NCBI GenBank assembly: GCA_963754645.1
Contig: CAVWGP010000011.1
Coordinates: forward strand, 1,364,001 to 1,428,000
Source of the DNA: CAVWGP01 sp963754645
Lineage (GTDB): Bacteria > Pseudomonadota > Alphaproteobacteria > Bin65
Direction of reading: 5' to 3'
DNA: 64,000 nt
Shown here piece by piece: positions 9,744 to 18,215 of this stretch; position 1 is the first letter of the stretch; each line of letters starts with the position of its first letter. The notes under the pieces were generated by a model. It searched no databases and was not told where the DNA came from. It was given only the letters and a program-made list of their open reading frames with translations. The position numbers were made by a program, and so were the translations under genes.

Positions 9744-11093
9744 ATGACCCGCACATCCCCCGCCACCCGCGCCCCGGGCGCCGCCCGCGCGCCGAAGATC
9801 GGCATCGTCAGCCTGGGCTGTCCCAAGGCGCTGGTCGATTCCGAGCGCATCCTCACGCGGCTGCGCGCCGAGGGCTATGCGATCTCGGGCAGCTATGCCG
9901 GCGCCGACCTCGTGCTCGTCAACACCTGCGGCTTTCTCGACAGCGCGCGCGACGAATCGCTGGCCGCGATCGGCGAGGCCTTGGCCGAGAACGGGCGCGT
10001 CATCGTCACCGGCTGCCTGGGCGCGTCGCCGGCGCTGATCCGCGAAAAGCATCCGCGCGTCCTCGCCGTCACCGGGCCGCAGCAATACGAGGCCGTCGTC
10101 GCCGCCGTGCACGAGGCGCTGCCGCCGCTGCCCGATGCCTTCGTCGATCTTGTGCCGCCGCAAGGCATCAAGCTCACGCCGCGCCACTACGCCTATCTCA
10201 AGATTTCCGAGGGCTGCAATCACCGCTGCAGCTTCTGCATCATCCCCAGCATGCGCGGCGATCTCGCGAGCCGCCCGGTCGCCGCCGTGCTCGGCGAGGC
10301 CGAGCGCCTCGCCGCGGCGGGCGTCAAGGAATTGCTCGTGATCTCGCAGGACACCAGCGCCTATGGCGTCGACTTGAAGCACGCCGAGGGAACCTGGCGC
10401 GGCCGGAAGCGGCGCGCGCATCTGACCGATCTCGCGCGCGGGCTCGGCGAGCTCGGCCTCTGGGTGCGCCTGCACTATGTCTATCCCTATCCCCATGTCG
10501 ACGAAGTGATCCCGCTGATGGCGGAGGGGAAAATTCTTCCCTATCTCGACATCCCGTTCCAGCATGCGAGCCCCACGGTGCTGAAGGCGATGCGGCGCCC
10601 GGCCAATCAGGCCAAGACGCTGGAGCGCATCGCCGCCTGGCGCCGGATCGCGCCCGAGATCGCCATCCGCTCCACCTTCATCGTCGGCTTCCCCGGCGAG
10701 AGCGAGGCGGATTTCACGCTGCTGCTCGATTGGCTCGGCGAGGCGCGGCTCGATCGCGTCGGCTGTTTCAAGTTCGAGCCGGTCGCGGGTGCCGCGGCGA
10801 ACGCGCTGCCCGGCGCCGTGCCCGAAGCGGTCAAGGAAGAGCGCTGGCACCGCTTCATGCAGGCGCAGCAGAAGATCAGCCGCGCGAAGCTCAAGCGCAA
10901 GATCGGCGCCACGATCAACGTCATCGTCGACACGATCGAGCACGACCGCGCCGCATGCCGCTCCAAGGCCGACGCGCCCGAGATCGACGGCACGGTGTTC
11001 GTCAAGCCGGCGGGCAAGCTCAAACCCGGCGATATCGCCGCGGTGGTCGTGACCAAGGCGGGCGATTACGATTTGGAAGCGCGGATCGCATAG
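9744..11093 (+). CDS. rimO: Ribosomal protein S12 methylthiotransferase RimO
   Basis: RimO is a radical-SAM enzyme that adds a methylthio group to an aspartate of ribosomal protein S12. The 449-residue product shows the N-terminal MTTase domain with three cysteines (Leu-Gly-Cys-Pro-Lys, Asn-Thr-Cys-Gly-Phe, Thr-Gly-Cys-Leu-Gly), the radical-SAM motif Cys-Asn-His-Arg-Cys-Ser-Phe-Cys, and a C-terminal TRAM-like domain. The motif Ser-Leu-Gly-Cys-Pro-Lys-Ala separates RimO from MiaB. ATG at 9744 gives the usual length. It lies 107 bases beyond groEL, past the terminator, so it probably has its own promoter. Confidence 0.93.
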   Translation: MTRTSPATRAPGAARAPKIGIVSLGCPKALVDSERILTRLRAEGYAISGSYAGADLVLVNTCGFLDSARDESLAAIGEALAENGRVIVTGCLGASPALIREKHPRVLAVTGPQQYEAVVAAVHEALPPLPDAFVDLVPPQGIKLTPRHYAYLKISEGCNHRCSFCIIPSMRGDLASRPVAAVLGEAERLAAAGVKELLVISQDTSAYGVDLKHAEGTWRGRKRRAHLTDLARGLGELGLWVRLHYVYPYPHVDEVIPLMAEGKILPYLDIPFQHASPTVLKAMRRPANQAKTLERIAAWRRIAPEIAIRSTFIVGFPGESEADFTLLLDWLGEARLDRVGCFKFEPVAGAAANALPGAVPEAVKEERWHRFMQAQQKISRAKLKRKIGATINVIVDTIEHDRAACRSKADAPEIDGTVFVKPAGKLKPGDIAAVVVTKAGDYDLEARIA

Positions 11094-11129
11094 CGGCGCG
11101 CGTTTTGCCCTGCACGTCGAAGTATTCAA

Positions 11130-11228
11130 CACAGAGGCACGGAGACACGGAGGAGTCACGGAGATTGGATTGGGCCGCGGCGCGCAATTTTTCTCCGTGC
11201 CTTCTCTGTGTCTCCGTGCCTCCGTGGT
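11130..11228. repeat. Inverted repeat rich in CACGGAG
   Basis: CACAGAGGCACGGAGACACGG and the following bases at 11130-11163 are mirrored by CTCCGTGCCTTCTCTGTGTC and the following bases at 11192-11228. The unit itself iterates CACGGAG. It fills the gap between rimO and the aldehyde dehydrogenase gene and could form a long hairpin in the transcript. Such GAGGCACGGAG repeats are dispersed intergenic repeats in many bacterial genomes. Confidence 0.7.
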
Positions 11229-11265
11229 AGAACGTCAATCGTTCGGCAATGCGGTGGAGGCAAGA

Positions 11266-12714
11266 ATGAGCGCGGGCATGGAACAGGGTCTCGTCATCGG
11301 CGGCCGGATCGCGCCGGCGCTGTCGGGGGCGACGATCGCGGTGATCGATCCCAGCGACGGCGCGGCTTTCGCGGCGCTGGCGCGGGGCGCCAAGGGCGAC
11401 GTCGATGCCGCCGTCGCCGCGGCGCGGCGCGCGGCCGAGGGCGCCTGGGGCCGCATGCCGGCGACCGAGCGCGGCCGGCTGCTGCTCAAGATCGGCGAGC
11501 GCATCCTGGCGCGCAAGGACGAGCTGGCCCGGCTCGAAGCGCGCGACACCGGCAAGCCGATGAAACAAGCGCATGCCGACATCGCCGCCGCCGCGCGCTA
11601 TTTCGAATTCTACGGCGGCGCCGCCGACAAGGTGCCTGGCGAAACCCTGCCATATCTCGACGGCTACACGGTGCTGGTGTTGCGCGAGCCCTTGGGCGTC
11701 ACTGGCCACATCATTCCGTGGAATTATCCGGCGCAGATCGGCGCGCGCAACATCGCGGCGGCGCTGGCGGCGGGCAATGCCGCGGTCGTCAAGCCGGCCG
11801 AGGATGCGTGCTTGAGCGTGCTCGAATTCGCCAAGATCGCGCTCGAAGCCGGCGTGCCCGAAGGCGCGCTCAACATCGTCACCGGCTACGGCGCCGAGGC
11901 CGGCGCGGCGCTGGCGGCGCATGCCGGGCTCGATCACCTGTCCTTCACCGGCTCGGGCGCGACCGGCGCGCTGGTGCAGAAGCTGGCGGCGGACAACAAC
12001 GTGCCGGTGTCGATGGAGCTCGGCGGCAAGTCGCCGCAACTGGTTTTCGCCGATGCCGATTTCGAGGCGGCACTGCCCTTCGTCGCCAACGCGATCGTCC
12101 AGAACGCCGGGCAGACCTGCTCGGCCGGCAGCCGCTTGCTGGTCGAGGACCGCGCCTACGATGAATTCGTCGGCCGGCTCGGCGAGCGCTTCGCGGCGCT
12201 GCGCGTCGGCGCCTACGACATGGATCTCGATTGCGGCCCGGTCATCAACCGGCGCCAGCACGAGAAGGTCAACGGCTTCCTCGCCCGCGCCGGCGCCGCC
12301 GGTATTCCTGCGCTGGCGCGCGGCAGCGTCGCGCCCAACGTCGCCGCCGGCGGCTTTTTCGTCGTGCCGACCCTGCTCGGCGACGTGCCGCCCGAACACG
12401 AAGTGGCGCAGCAGGAAGTGTTCGGCCCGGTGCTGGCGGCGACGCGCTTCAAGGACGAGGCCGAGGCGGTGCGCTTCGCCAACGGCACGCCCTACGGCCT
12501 TGTGGCCGGCCTGTGGACGCGCGACGGCGCGCGCCAGCTCCGCCTCGCCCGCGCGATCCGCGCCGGCCAGGTCTTCGTCAACAATTACGGCGCCGGCGGC
12601 GGCGTCGAGCTGCCCTTCGGCGGCATGAAACGCTCGGGCTTCGGCCGCGAGAAAGGCATCGAAGGCTTTAAGGCGCTGACCGCGCTGAAAACCGTGGCGA
12701 TCCGGCACGGTTAG
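11266..12714 (+). CDS. Aldehyde dehydrogenase (NAD(P)+), ALDH superfamily
   Basis: The 482-residue product oxidises an aldehyde to the acid. It shows the family hallmarks: Ile-Ile-Pro-Trp-Asn-Tyr-Pro, the cofactor-loop Phe-Thr-Gly-Ser, the general base in Met-Glu-Leu-Gly-Gly-Lys-Ser, and the catalytic Cys in Gly-Gln-Thr-Cys-Ser-Ala-Gly. The ATG at 11266 has GGTGGAGG upstream; an earlier start at 11170 would run through the inverted repeat and is rejected. The substrate is uncertain; the sequence resembles betaine-aldehyde or gamma-aminobutyraldehyde type enzymes in its Asn-Asn-Tyr-Gly-Ala-Gly-Gly-Gly C-terminal motif. Its stop touches the end of a toxin remnant on the other strand. Confidence 0.9.
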   Translation: MSAGMEQGLVIGGRIAPALSGATIAVIDPSDGAAFAALARGAKGDVDAAVAAARRAAEGAWGRMPATERGRLLLKIGERILARKDELARLEARDTGKPMKQAHADIAAAARYFEFYGGAADKVPGETLPYLDGYTVLVLREPLGVTGHIIPWNYPAQIGARNIAAALAAGNAAVVKPAEDACLSVLEFAKIALEAGVPEGALNIVTGYGAEAGAALAAHAGLDHLSFTGSGATGALVQKLAADNNVPVSMELGGKSPQLVFADADFEAALPFVANAIVQNAGQTCSAGSRLLVEDRAYDEFVGRLGERFAALRVGAYDMDLDCGPVINRRQHEKVNGFLARAGAAGIPALARGSVAPNVAAGGFFVVPTLLGDVPPEHEVAQQEVFGPVLAATRFKDEAEAVRFANGTPYGLVAGLWTRDGARQLRLARAIRAGQVFVNNYGAGGGVELPFGGMKRSGFGREKGIEGFKALTALKTVAIRHG

Positions 12715-13038
12715 GCGCCGAGCAGCCGGCGCGAGCAGTGTCTGCATATCGCGGCGGCCGTCAGCGATCACGTAGACATCGACCTGACGGCCGCCAATGC
12801 GGTAGATGACGCGATACGGTTTGAACAATCGCTCGCGGTATTCGCGAATACCAAAAGCCAGCAGCTCGCGGGGATAGGAACCCCTGGCAGGGAAGCTCGA
12901 CAACCCGCCGACCAGAGCCAAGACGCGATCGAGAACGTGATCGGCTCACGCAATCGAATGACGCTCCGCGATGAAGTTGTAGATTTCCTGGAGGTCCAGC
13001 TTGGCGCCGTCGGTCAGTTGTACGTCGAAATGCGTCAC
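12711..13038 (-). pseudogene. RelE/ParE-family toxin remnant
   Basis: The frame opens with a GTG at 13038 that overlaps the stop of the antitoxin gene (GTGA). The N-terminal part (Asp-Leu-Gln-Glu-Ile-Tyr-Asn-Phe-Ile-Ala-Glu) and the C-terminal part (Tyr-Arg-Val-Ile-Tyr-Arg-Ile-Gly-Gly-Arg, Asp-Gly-Arg-Arg-Asp-Met) fit RelE/ParE ribonuclease or gyrase-poison folds of about 105 residues. An in-frame TGA at 12946-12948 cuts the product after about 30 residues, and an extra base near 12728-12732 shifts the frame before the expected TAA (12711-12713). The TGA is a substitution, so unlike other breaks in this window it is not explained by an inserted base. Confidence 0.65.
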
Positions 13039-13310
13039 CGTCGCGCCCGCCCCGCGCGAATCTTTGCCGCAACGGTGGCGATGGGATGAACCTTGCCCGC
13101 CGCGATCTGCCGGTTGCCGAGTGCAAGAATTTTCAGCAGCGCCAGCGTCTCCTGAGTTTCCTCGTAGGTCGCGACGTCCTGAAGAACCGCCTTGGCCTCG
13201 CCGAACTGGGTGATGATCATCGGCTTGCGGCTCGCGGCCAGCTCGCGAATGATCTCGCCCGCATGGGCCTTGAGATAGCTCACCGGCTTGATCTGGGTCG
13301 AGTACTTCAT
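13035..13310 (-). CDS. Phd/YefM-family antitoxin
   Basis: The 91-residue product has the Phd/YefM fold: Tyr-Leu-Lys-Ala-His-Ala-Gly-Glu-Ile-Ile-Arg-Glu, then Pro-Met-Ile-Ile-Thr-Gln-Phe-Gly-Glu-Ala-Lys-Ala-Val, followed by Tyr-Glu-Glu-Thr-Gln-Glu-Thr. These proteins neutralise the cognate toxin and repress the operon through their N-terminal domain. The gene overlaps the start of the toxin remnant by four bases. An AT-rich stretch (about 13335-13365) upstream on the minus strand probably holds the promoter. With the toxin broken, it may persist as an orphan. Confidence 0.88.
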   Translation of the reverse strand: MKYSTQIKPVSYLKAHAGEIIRELAASRKPMIITQFGEAKAVLQDVATYEETQETLALLKILALGNRQIAAGKVHPIATVAAKIRAGRARR

Positions 13311-13370
13311 CGTAGGCGCTCCTTGCAGCTTGGACCGAATATAATTTTTTTCGGTCCAAACGCAATCTTC

Positions 13371-14198
13371 CTACTTTATCCCCGCGCGCATGAAGGATTG
13401 CACGAACTGGCGCTGAAACAGCAGGAATGCGAGCAGGAGCGGGGCCACGCTCAGCAGCGTCGCGGCGCAGATGATCGACCAGTCGATGCCCTGGTCGGTC
13501 GAGGCGAAGACCGAGAGGCCGACGGTCATCGGCCGCGTGCCGACCGAATTGGCGACGATCAGCGGCCACAGGAAATTGTTCCAATGGTAGCTGACCGAGA
13601 CCAGGCCGTAGGCGACGTAGATCGGCTTGGCGAGCGGGATATAGACTTTCCACAAAATGCCGAGCGCGGTGCAGCCCTCGATGCGCGCCGCGTCCTCCAA
13701 TTCCTTGGGCACGGTCTTGAAGGCCTGGCGCAGCAAGAAAATACCGAAGGCCGAGGCCATGTAGGGCAGCGCCATCGCCGTCACCGTGTCGCCGAGCCCG
13801 AGCTGGTGCATGGTGCGGTAGTTCTCGACGATGAGCACGTCGGGCATGATCATGAGCTGCACGAGCACGAGCAGGAAGGCGGCGTCGCGGCCGAAAAATC
13901 GGAAGCGCGCGAAGGCGTAGGCGGCCAGGGTGCAGAGCACGAGTTGGCCCGCCAGAATGCCGCTGACCAGCAAGAATGAATTGAGAAAATAGCGCGGGAA
14001 CGGCGCGGCGTTCCAGGCGGCGGCGAAATTGTCGAGCGTCAGCGGCGCCAGCAGCGCGAAGCGCGCCGAATATTCCTGCGGATGGAACGCGGTCCACACC
14101 GCATAGAGCAGGGGCAGCAGCCAGAGAATGCCGAGCAGCCAGGCGCCGGCGGTTTCGAGGGTGAGCACGACGGGGTCGGGGCGCTGGGCGGCGATCAT
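13371..14198 (-). CDS. Carbohydrate ABC transporter permease (UgpE/MalG type)
   Basis: The 275-residue inner-membrane protein has six predicted membrane spans and the permease loop Glu-Asp-Ala-Ala-Arg-Ile-Glu-Gly-Cys-Thr-Ala (the EAA motif that docks on the ATPase). It opens with a hydrophobic helix and a Trp-Thr-Ala-Phe-His-Pro segment typical of MalG/UgpE proteins. Its start overlaps the stop of the other permease by four bases. Last gene of a four-gene minus-strand operon: ATPase, binding protein, permease, permease. Confidence 0.92.
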   Translation of the reverse strand: MIAAQRPDPVVLTLETAGAWLLGILWLLPLLYAVWTAFHPQEYSARFALLAPLTLDNFAAAWNAAPFPRYFLNSFLLVSGILAGQLVLCTLAAYAFARFRFFGRDAAFLLVLVQLMIMPDVLIVENYRTMHQLGLGDTVTAMALPYMASAFGIFLLRQAFKTVPKELEDAARIEGCTALGILWKVYIPLAKPIYVAYGLVSVSYHWNNFLWPLIVANSVGTRPMTVGLSVFASTDQGIDWSIICAATLLSVAPLLLAFLLFQRQFVQSFMRAGIK

Positions 14199-15070
14199 TG
14201 ATAATGGACCTTGCGGTCGAGATAGAGGAATTGGCCGATCGCGACCAGGGCAAGAAACAGCAGCAGCACCATGGTCAGCGCCGCGGCGAGGCCCTGGTCC
14301 CAATATTTGAAGCCGACCTCGTAGATGTAGAACAGCAGCAGCGAGGTGGCATTGTCGGGCCCGCCGCGCGTCATCACCACGATGTGGTCGATGAGGCGGA
14401 ACGAATTGATCACGGCGTTGACGAGCACGAACAGCGTCGTCGGCATGAGCAGCGGGAATGTGACGCGGCGGAAGAAGTTCCAGCGGCTCGATCCTTCGAG
14501 CGCCGCCGCCTCGCCGAGTTCGGGCGGGATCTGCTGCAGCGCCGCGAGATAGAAGATCATGAAGAAGCCGGCTTCCTTCCAGATCGCGACGACGATGACG
14601 CACCACAGCGCCGTGTCGCGCGAGCCCAGCCAATTGACCGCGGCGAAACCGAACAACTTGCGGAACTGGTCGAGCAGGCCGTAATCGGGCGTGTAGAAAA
14701 ACAGCCAGATATTGGCGACCGCGATCATCGGCAAAACGGTCGGCGTGAAATAGGCGAGGCGCAGCAGGCCGCGCCCGGCGATGCGCTTGTTGACCCAGAG
14801 CGCCATCAGGATGGCGAGCGCGATCGAGACCGGGATGGTGCCGATGGCGAAGATCGCGTTGTTGCCGAGCGCTTTCCAAAAGATCGGGTCGTCGAGCATC
14901 AGCCGGTAATTGTCGAGACCGACAAAGGGTGCCGGGCGCCCGCCCTTGGGCGTGGCGAAGAAGCTGTGGAACAGCGTCGCCACCGCCGGATAATGCGTGA
15001 ACGCGACGAGCATGGCCGCCGCCGGCAACAGCAGCAGCCAGCCGTGAATGTGGAGGCGGAAGCCGTGCAT
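14195..15070 (-). CDS. Carbohydrate ABC transporter permease (UgpA/MalF type)
   Basis: The 291-residue protein has six predicted membrane helices, the Val-Gly-Leu-Asp-Asn-Tyr segment seen before the second span of UgpA-like permeases, and an EAA loop Glu-Ala-Ala-Ala-Leu-Glu-Gly-Ser. It forms the heterodimeric channel with the next gene product. It lies 47 bases after the binding-protein gene. Confidence 0.92.
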   Translation of the reverse strand: MHGFRLHIHGWLLLLPAAAMLVAFTHYPAVATLFHSFFATPKGGRPAPFVGLDNYRLMLDDPIFWKALGNNAIFAIGTIPVSIALAILMALWVNKRIAGRGLLRLAYFTPTVLPMIAVANIWLFFYTPDYGLLDQFRKLFGFAAVNWLGSRDTALWCVIVVAIWKEAGFFMIFYLAALQQIPPELGEAAALEGSSRWNFFRRVTFPLLMPTTLFVLVNAVINSFRLIDHIVVMTRGGPDNATSLLLFYIYEVGFKYWDQGLAAALTMVLLLFLALVAIGQFLYLDRKVHYQ

Positions 15071-15117
15071 CGCGGCGAGCGGCGCGCGCAGGCCGGGCGG
15101 CGCGCGCCGGGCTTCGC

Positions 15118-16407
15118 CTACTTCTTGTACGGCCGCAGGATGCGCTCGGCCTCGCGCTGGGCGTCCTTCATCGCCTGCTCGGCAGTCTTGGCGCCGGTCA
15201 GCGCCGCTTGCAGCCCGTCATTGAACGCCTTGGTCACGCGCTGGTTGTCGTGGGTCGAAAGCTCGGCCACGGCGAACTGCAATTGATCGCGCGCCACGGT
15301 CGGCGCCGGGAATTCGGCGAGATATTTCTTCATCTCGGCCGTCTCCCAGGCGGCGGGCGTCACCGCGACATAGCCGGTGGCGATCGCCCACTCGGCGGCG
15401 CGCTTCGGCGCCGTCACCCATTTGACGAAGGTCAGCGCCGCCTCGCGCTGCTGCGGCGTGGCCTTTTTGAACACGTAGAAATTGCCGCCGCCGGTGGGCG
15501 TGCCGCGCTGCTTGCCGGCCGGCAGCATGGCGACGCCGAACGGAAACTTGGCGTTGGCGCGGATATTGGTGAGGTTGCCGGTCGTGGTCCAGACCATCGC
15601 GACCTTGCGCTCGAAGAAATCCTTGGGCGTGGTGCCCCATTCGACGATGCCGGGCGGATGGACTTTGTGCGAACGGCTGAGCTCGACCCAGAATTGCAGC
15701 GCGTCGATCACTTCCTTCTTGTCGAAATAGGTTTCAGTGCCGGCCTCGTTCATCAGGATGGCGCCGTTCTGCGTCGTCAGGCCCTGGAACAGCCAATAGG
15801 GAAAGCCCGAGGACGGAATCTGCACGCCCCATTGCGTCACGTTGCCGGCGGCGTCGCGCTTGGTGAGCTTCTGGCCCATGGCGACGAGCTCGGTCCAATT
15901 CCGCGGCGGCGTCTCGGGATCGAGCCCCGCGTCCTTGAACAGCTCCTTGTTCCAATACATGACGACGGTCGAGCGCTGGAACGGAATGCCCCACGTCTTG
16001 CCGCCGGACCGGCTGTTGAACATGAAGCCGGGATAGAAGCCTGCCAGCCACTTCTTGTCGTCGTCGCTTTTCACGATATCGTCGAAGGGCACGATGGCGT
16101 CTTCGTCGATCAGCGTGAACATGTCGGTCGACAGGATGACCGAAAGTTGCGGCGCGTCGCCGCCCTTGATCGCCGTGATCACCTTGGTGATGGTGTCCTG
16201 ATAGGAGCCGGAATAGATCGGCTTGACCTTGATGCTGGAGTTTTCCTTCTCGAAATCGGCGGCCAGCGCATCGATCAGCTTGGTCACCGGCCCGCCCACG
16301 GCGACCGGATAGTAGAAGGTGATCTGCACCTGCGCGGCGGCGCCCGTGGCGGCGGCGGCGAGCGCGATAGCGCCGGCGGCGATGGTCGATGTCAGCTTGG
16401 CGAACAC
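15118..16407 (-). CDS. Extracellular solute-binding protein, family 1 (UgpB-like)
   Basis: The periplasmic receptor of the importer, 429 residues. A GTG start at 16407 is chosen because GGAGG sits seven bases upstream and a clean signal peptide follows (cleavage after Ala-Ala-Ala, before Gln-Val-Gln-Ile-Thr-Phe). The mature part has the family-1 pattern: Tyr-Ser-Gly-Ser-Tyr-Gln-Asp-Thr, a Lys-Gly-Gly-Asp-Ala-Pro-Gln segment, and Asn-Trp-Thr-Glu-Leu. The best resemblance is to UgpB, the glycerol-3-phosphate binder, but sugar or polyol substrates are equally possible. Confidence 0.88.
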   Translation of the reverse strand: MFAKLTSTIAAGAIALAAAATGAAAQVQITFYYPVAVGGPVTKLIDALAADFEKENSSIKVKPIYSGSYQDTITKVITAIKGGDAPQLSVILSTDMFTLIDEDAIVPFDDIVKSDDDKKWLAGFYPGFMFNSRSGGKTWGIPFQRSTVVMYWNKELFKDAGLDPETPPRNWTELVAMGQKLTKRDAAGNVTQWGVQIPSSGFPYWLFQGLTTQNGAILMNEAGTETYFDKKEVIDALQFWVELSRSHKVHPPGIVEWGTTPKDFFERKVAMVWTTTGNLTNIRANAKFPFGVAMLPAGKQRGTPTGGGNFYVFKKATPQQREAALTFVKWVTAPKRAAEWAIATGYVAVTPAAWETAEMKKYLAEFPAPTVARDQLQFAVAELSTHDNQRVTKAFNDGLQAALTGAKTAEQAMKDAQREAERILRPYKK

Positions 16408-16433
16408 GATGGATCCTCCCTGTTGTCGTTGCC

Positions 16434-17498
16434 CTATTGCTTGGCATTCGATGCGATAAGCCCGCCGATCCTGCGTCCGTCGGCGGCGGCGAACAAGTGG
16501 GTTTGTGCGGCTGGCCAAGTGAGGCCGAGCGGCGCGCCTTGGCCGGCCGCAATGCGGCCGGGCACGCGCACGGCGATCTCGGCATCGCCCGCCTTGCACA
16601 GAACCACGCTTTCGGCGCCGAGATATTCGACCGACGACAAGGCGGCCGGCTGGCCGCCGCCGTCGGCCGAAATCGCGATATGCTCGGGGCGGATGCCGAT
16701 CAGCGTGCCGGCGCCGGCCGCCATAAGGTTGGTGCGCCCCACGGCCCGCGCCAGATCGATGGCGGCGGCGGGAATGAGGTTCATCGGCGGCGTGCCGATA
16801 AAGCGCGCGGCGAAGGCGGTCGCCGGCGTTTCGTAGAGCTCCGCCGGGCTTGCCGCCTGCTCGATGCGGCCGTCGCGCATCAGCACGATGCGGTCGGCCA
16901 TGCTCATCGCCTCGTGCTGGTCGTGCGTGACGTAGACCATCGTCATCTTGAGCCGCTGCTGCAGGCCGCGGATTTCGCCGCGCATTTCGTGGCGCAACTG
17001 GGCGTCGAGGTTGGACAGCGGCTCGTCCATCAGGCAGACGGGCGCCTCGGCGATGATGGCGCGGCCGAGCGCCACGCGCTGGCGCTGCCCGCCCGAAAGC
17101 TGCGACGGCTTGCGTTCCAGCAATTGCCCGAGGCCGACAAGCTCCGCCGCGCGCGCGAGCCGCGCATCGCGCTCCGCCTTGGCGACGCCGCGCGCCTTCA
17201 GCCCGAACACGATGTTTTCCGCCACCGTCAAATGCGGAAACAGCGCATAGGATTGAAACACCATGGCGATGCGGCGGCGCGAGGGCGGCACGCCGGTCAC
17301 GTCGTGCCCGCCGATCGATATGCGGCCCCGGCTCGGCGCTTCGAGTCCGGCGATGAGCCGGAGCAAGGTCGATTTTCCGCAGCCCGACGGACCGAGCAGG
17401 ACGACAAGCCGCTCGCTCGCCGCCATGATGCTCACGTCGTCGACCGCGGGCCGCCCGGTCCAGACTTTGCTGACGCGATCGAGCTCGATGTCCGGCAT
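16434..17498 (-). CDS. ABC transporter ATP-binding protein (UgpC/MalK type)
   Basis: The 354-residue cytoplasmic ATPase powers the importer. Walker A Gly-Pro-Ser-Gly-Cys-Gly-Lys-Ser-Thr at 36-44, signature Leu-Ser-Gly-Gly-Gln at 134-138, and Walker B Leu-Met-Asp-Glu-Pro at 156-160 are intact. The C-terminal third is the TOBE-like regulatory domain of MalK/UgpC proteins. It is the first gene of the operon and precedes the binding protein by 26 bases; its promoter must lie in 17499-17600, shared with divergent ppa. Confidence 0.93.
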   Translation of the reverse strand: MPDIELDRVSKVWTGRPAVDDVSIMAASERLVVLLGPSGCGKSTLLRLIAGLEAPSRGRISIGGHDVTGVPPSRRRIAMVFQSYALFPHLTVAENIVFGLKARGVAKAERDARLARAAELVGLGQLLERKPSQLSGGQRQRVALGRAIIAEAPVCLMDEPLSNLDAQLRHEMRGEIRGLQQRLKMTMVYVTHDQHEAMSMADRIVLMRDGRIEQAASPAELYETPATAFAARFIGTPPMNLIPAAAIDLARAVGRTNLMAAGAGTLIGIRPEHIAISADGGGQPAALSSVEYLGAESVVLCKAGDAEIAVRVPGRIAAGQGAPLGLTWPAAQTHLFAAADGRRIGGLIASNAKQ

Positions 17499-17600
17499 GG
17501 CGCGGTGAAGATTTCCCGTTCGGGTGGTGCGGCGCGGACTTTCCGCGTATCGTAAATCGCCGCGCCCCGCAAGCGGCGCAACCAGCAAGGAACGCGAACG

Positions 17601-18134
17601 ATGGACCTGTCCAAGATTTCCACCGGCCCGAAGCCGCCCTTCGACATTTACGGCGTGATCGAAATTCCCCAGGGCGGCGCGCCGGTGAAATACGAGATGG
17701 ACAAGGATTCGGGCGTCTTGTTCGTCGATCGCTTCCGCCACACGGCGATGTATTACCCGGCCAATTACGGCTTCATCCCGCACACTTTGGCCGAGGACGG
17801 CGATCCGGTGGACGTGCTCGTGCTGGCGCAAGTCGCCGTCGTGCCGGGCGCCGTCATTCGCTGCCGTCCGGTCGGCGCCATCATCATGGCGGACGAGAAG
17901 GGGCCGGACGAAAAAATCATCGCCGTGCCCGTCGATCGGCTCAATCCGTTCTACAAGGGCGTGCGCACCTACCGCGACCTGCCGACGGCGTTGGTCGAAC
18001 AGCTCGGGCACTTCTTCAAGCACTATAAGGATCTCGACGACAAGCGCTGGAGCCGGGTGTCGAAATGGGTCGGCGTCAAGGAGGCGGGCAAGCTGGTGAT
18101 GGCGGGCATCGAGCGCGCGGCGCGCCGGCGCTGA
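17601..18134 (+). CDS. ppa: Inorganic pyrophosphatase
   Basis: A soluble family I enzyme, 177 residues, that hydrolyses pyrophosphate and so drives biosynthetic reactions. The signature Asp-Gly-Asp-Pro-Val-Asp-Val-Leu-Val with its three metal-binding aspartates is intact, as are the Lys-Tyr-Glu and Asp-Arg-Phe substrate-site segments and the Tyr-Tyr-Pro-Ala-Asn-Tyr-Gly loop. Family I enzymes are usually 170-180 residues. Divergent from the UgpC-like gene. Confidence 0.97.
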   Translation: MDLSKISTGPKPPFDIYGVIEIPQGGAPVKYEMDKDSGVLFVDRFRHTAMYYPANYGFIPHTLAEDGDPVDVLVLAQVAVVPGAVIRCRPVGAIIMADEKGPDEKIIAVPVDRLNPFYKGVRTYRDLPTALVEQLGHFFKHYKDLDDKRWSRVSKWVGVKEAGKLVMAGIERAARRR

Positions 18135-18215
18135 AATCAATACTGCCCTCATTTCCGCGCCAAAGCGTTTCTGCTAGCATTTTCGCCGACTGCAAACACA
18201 ATAGGGAGGTTCCAC

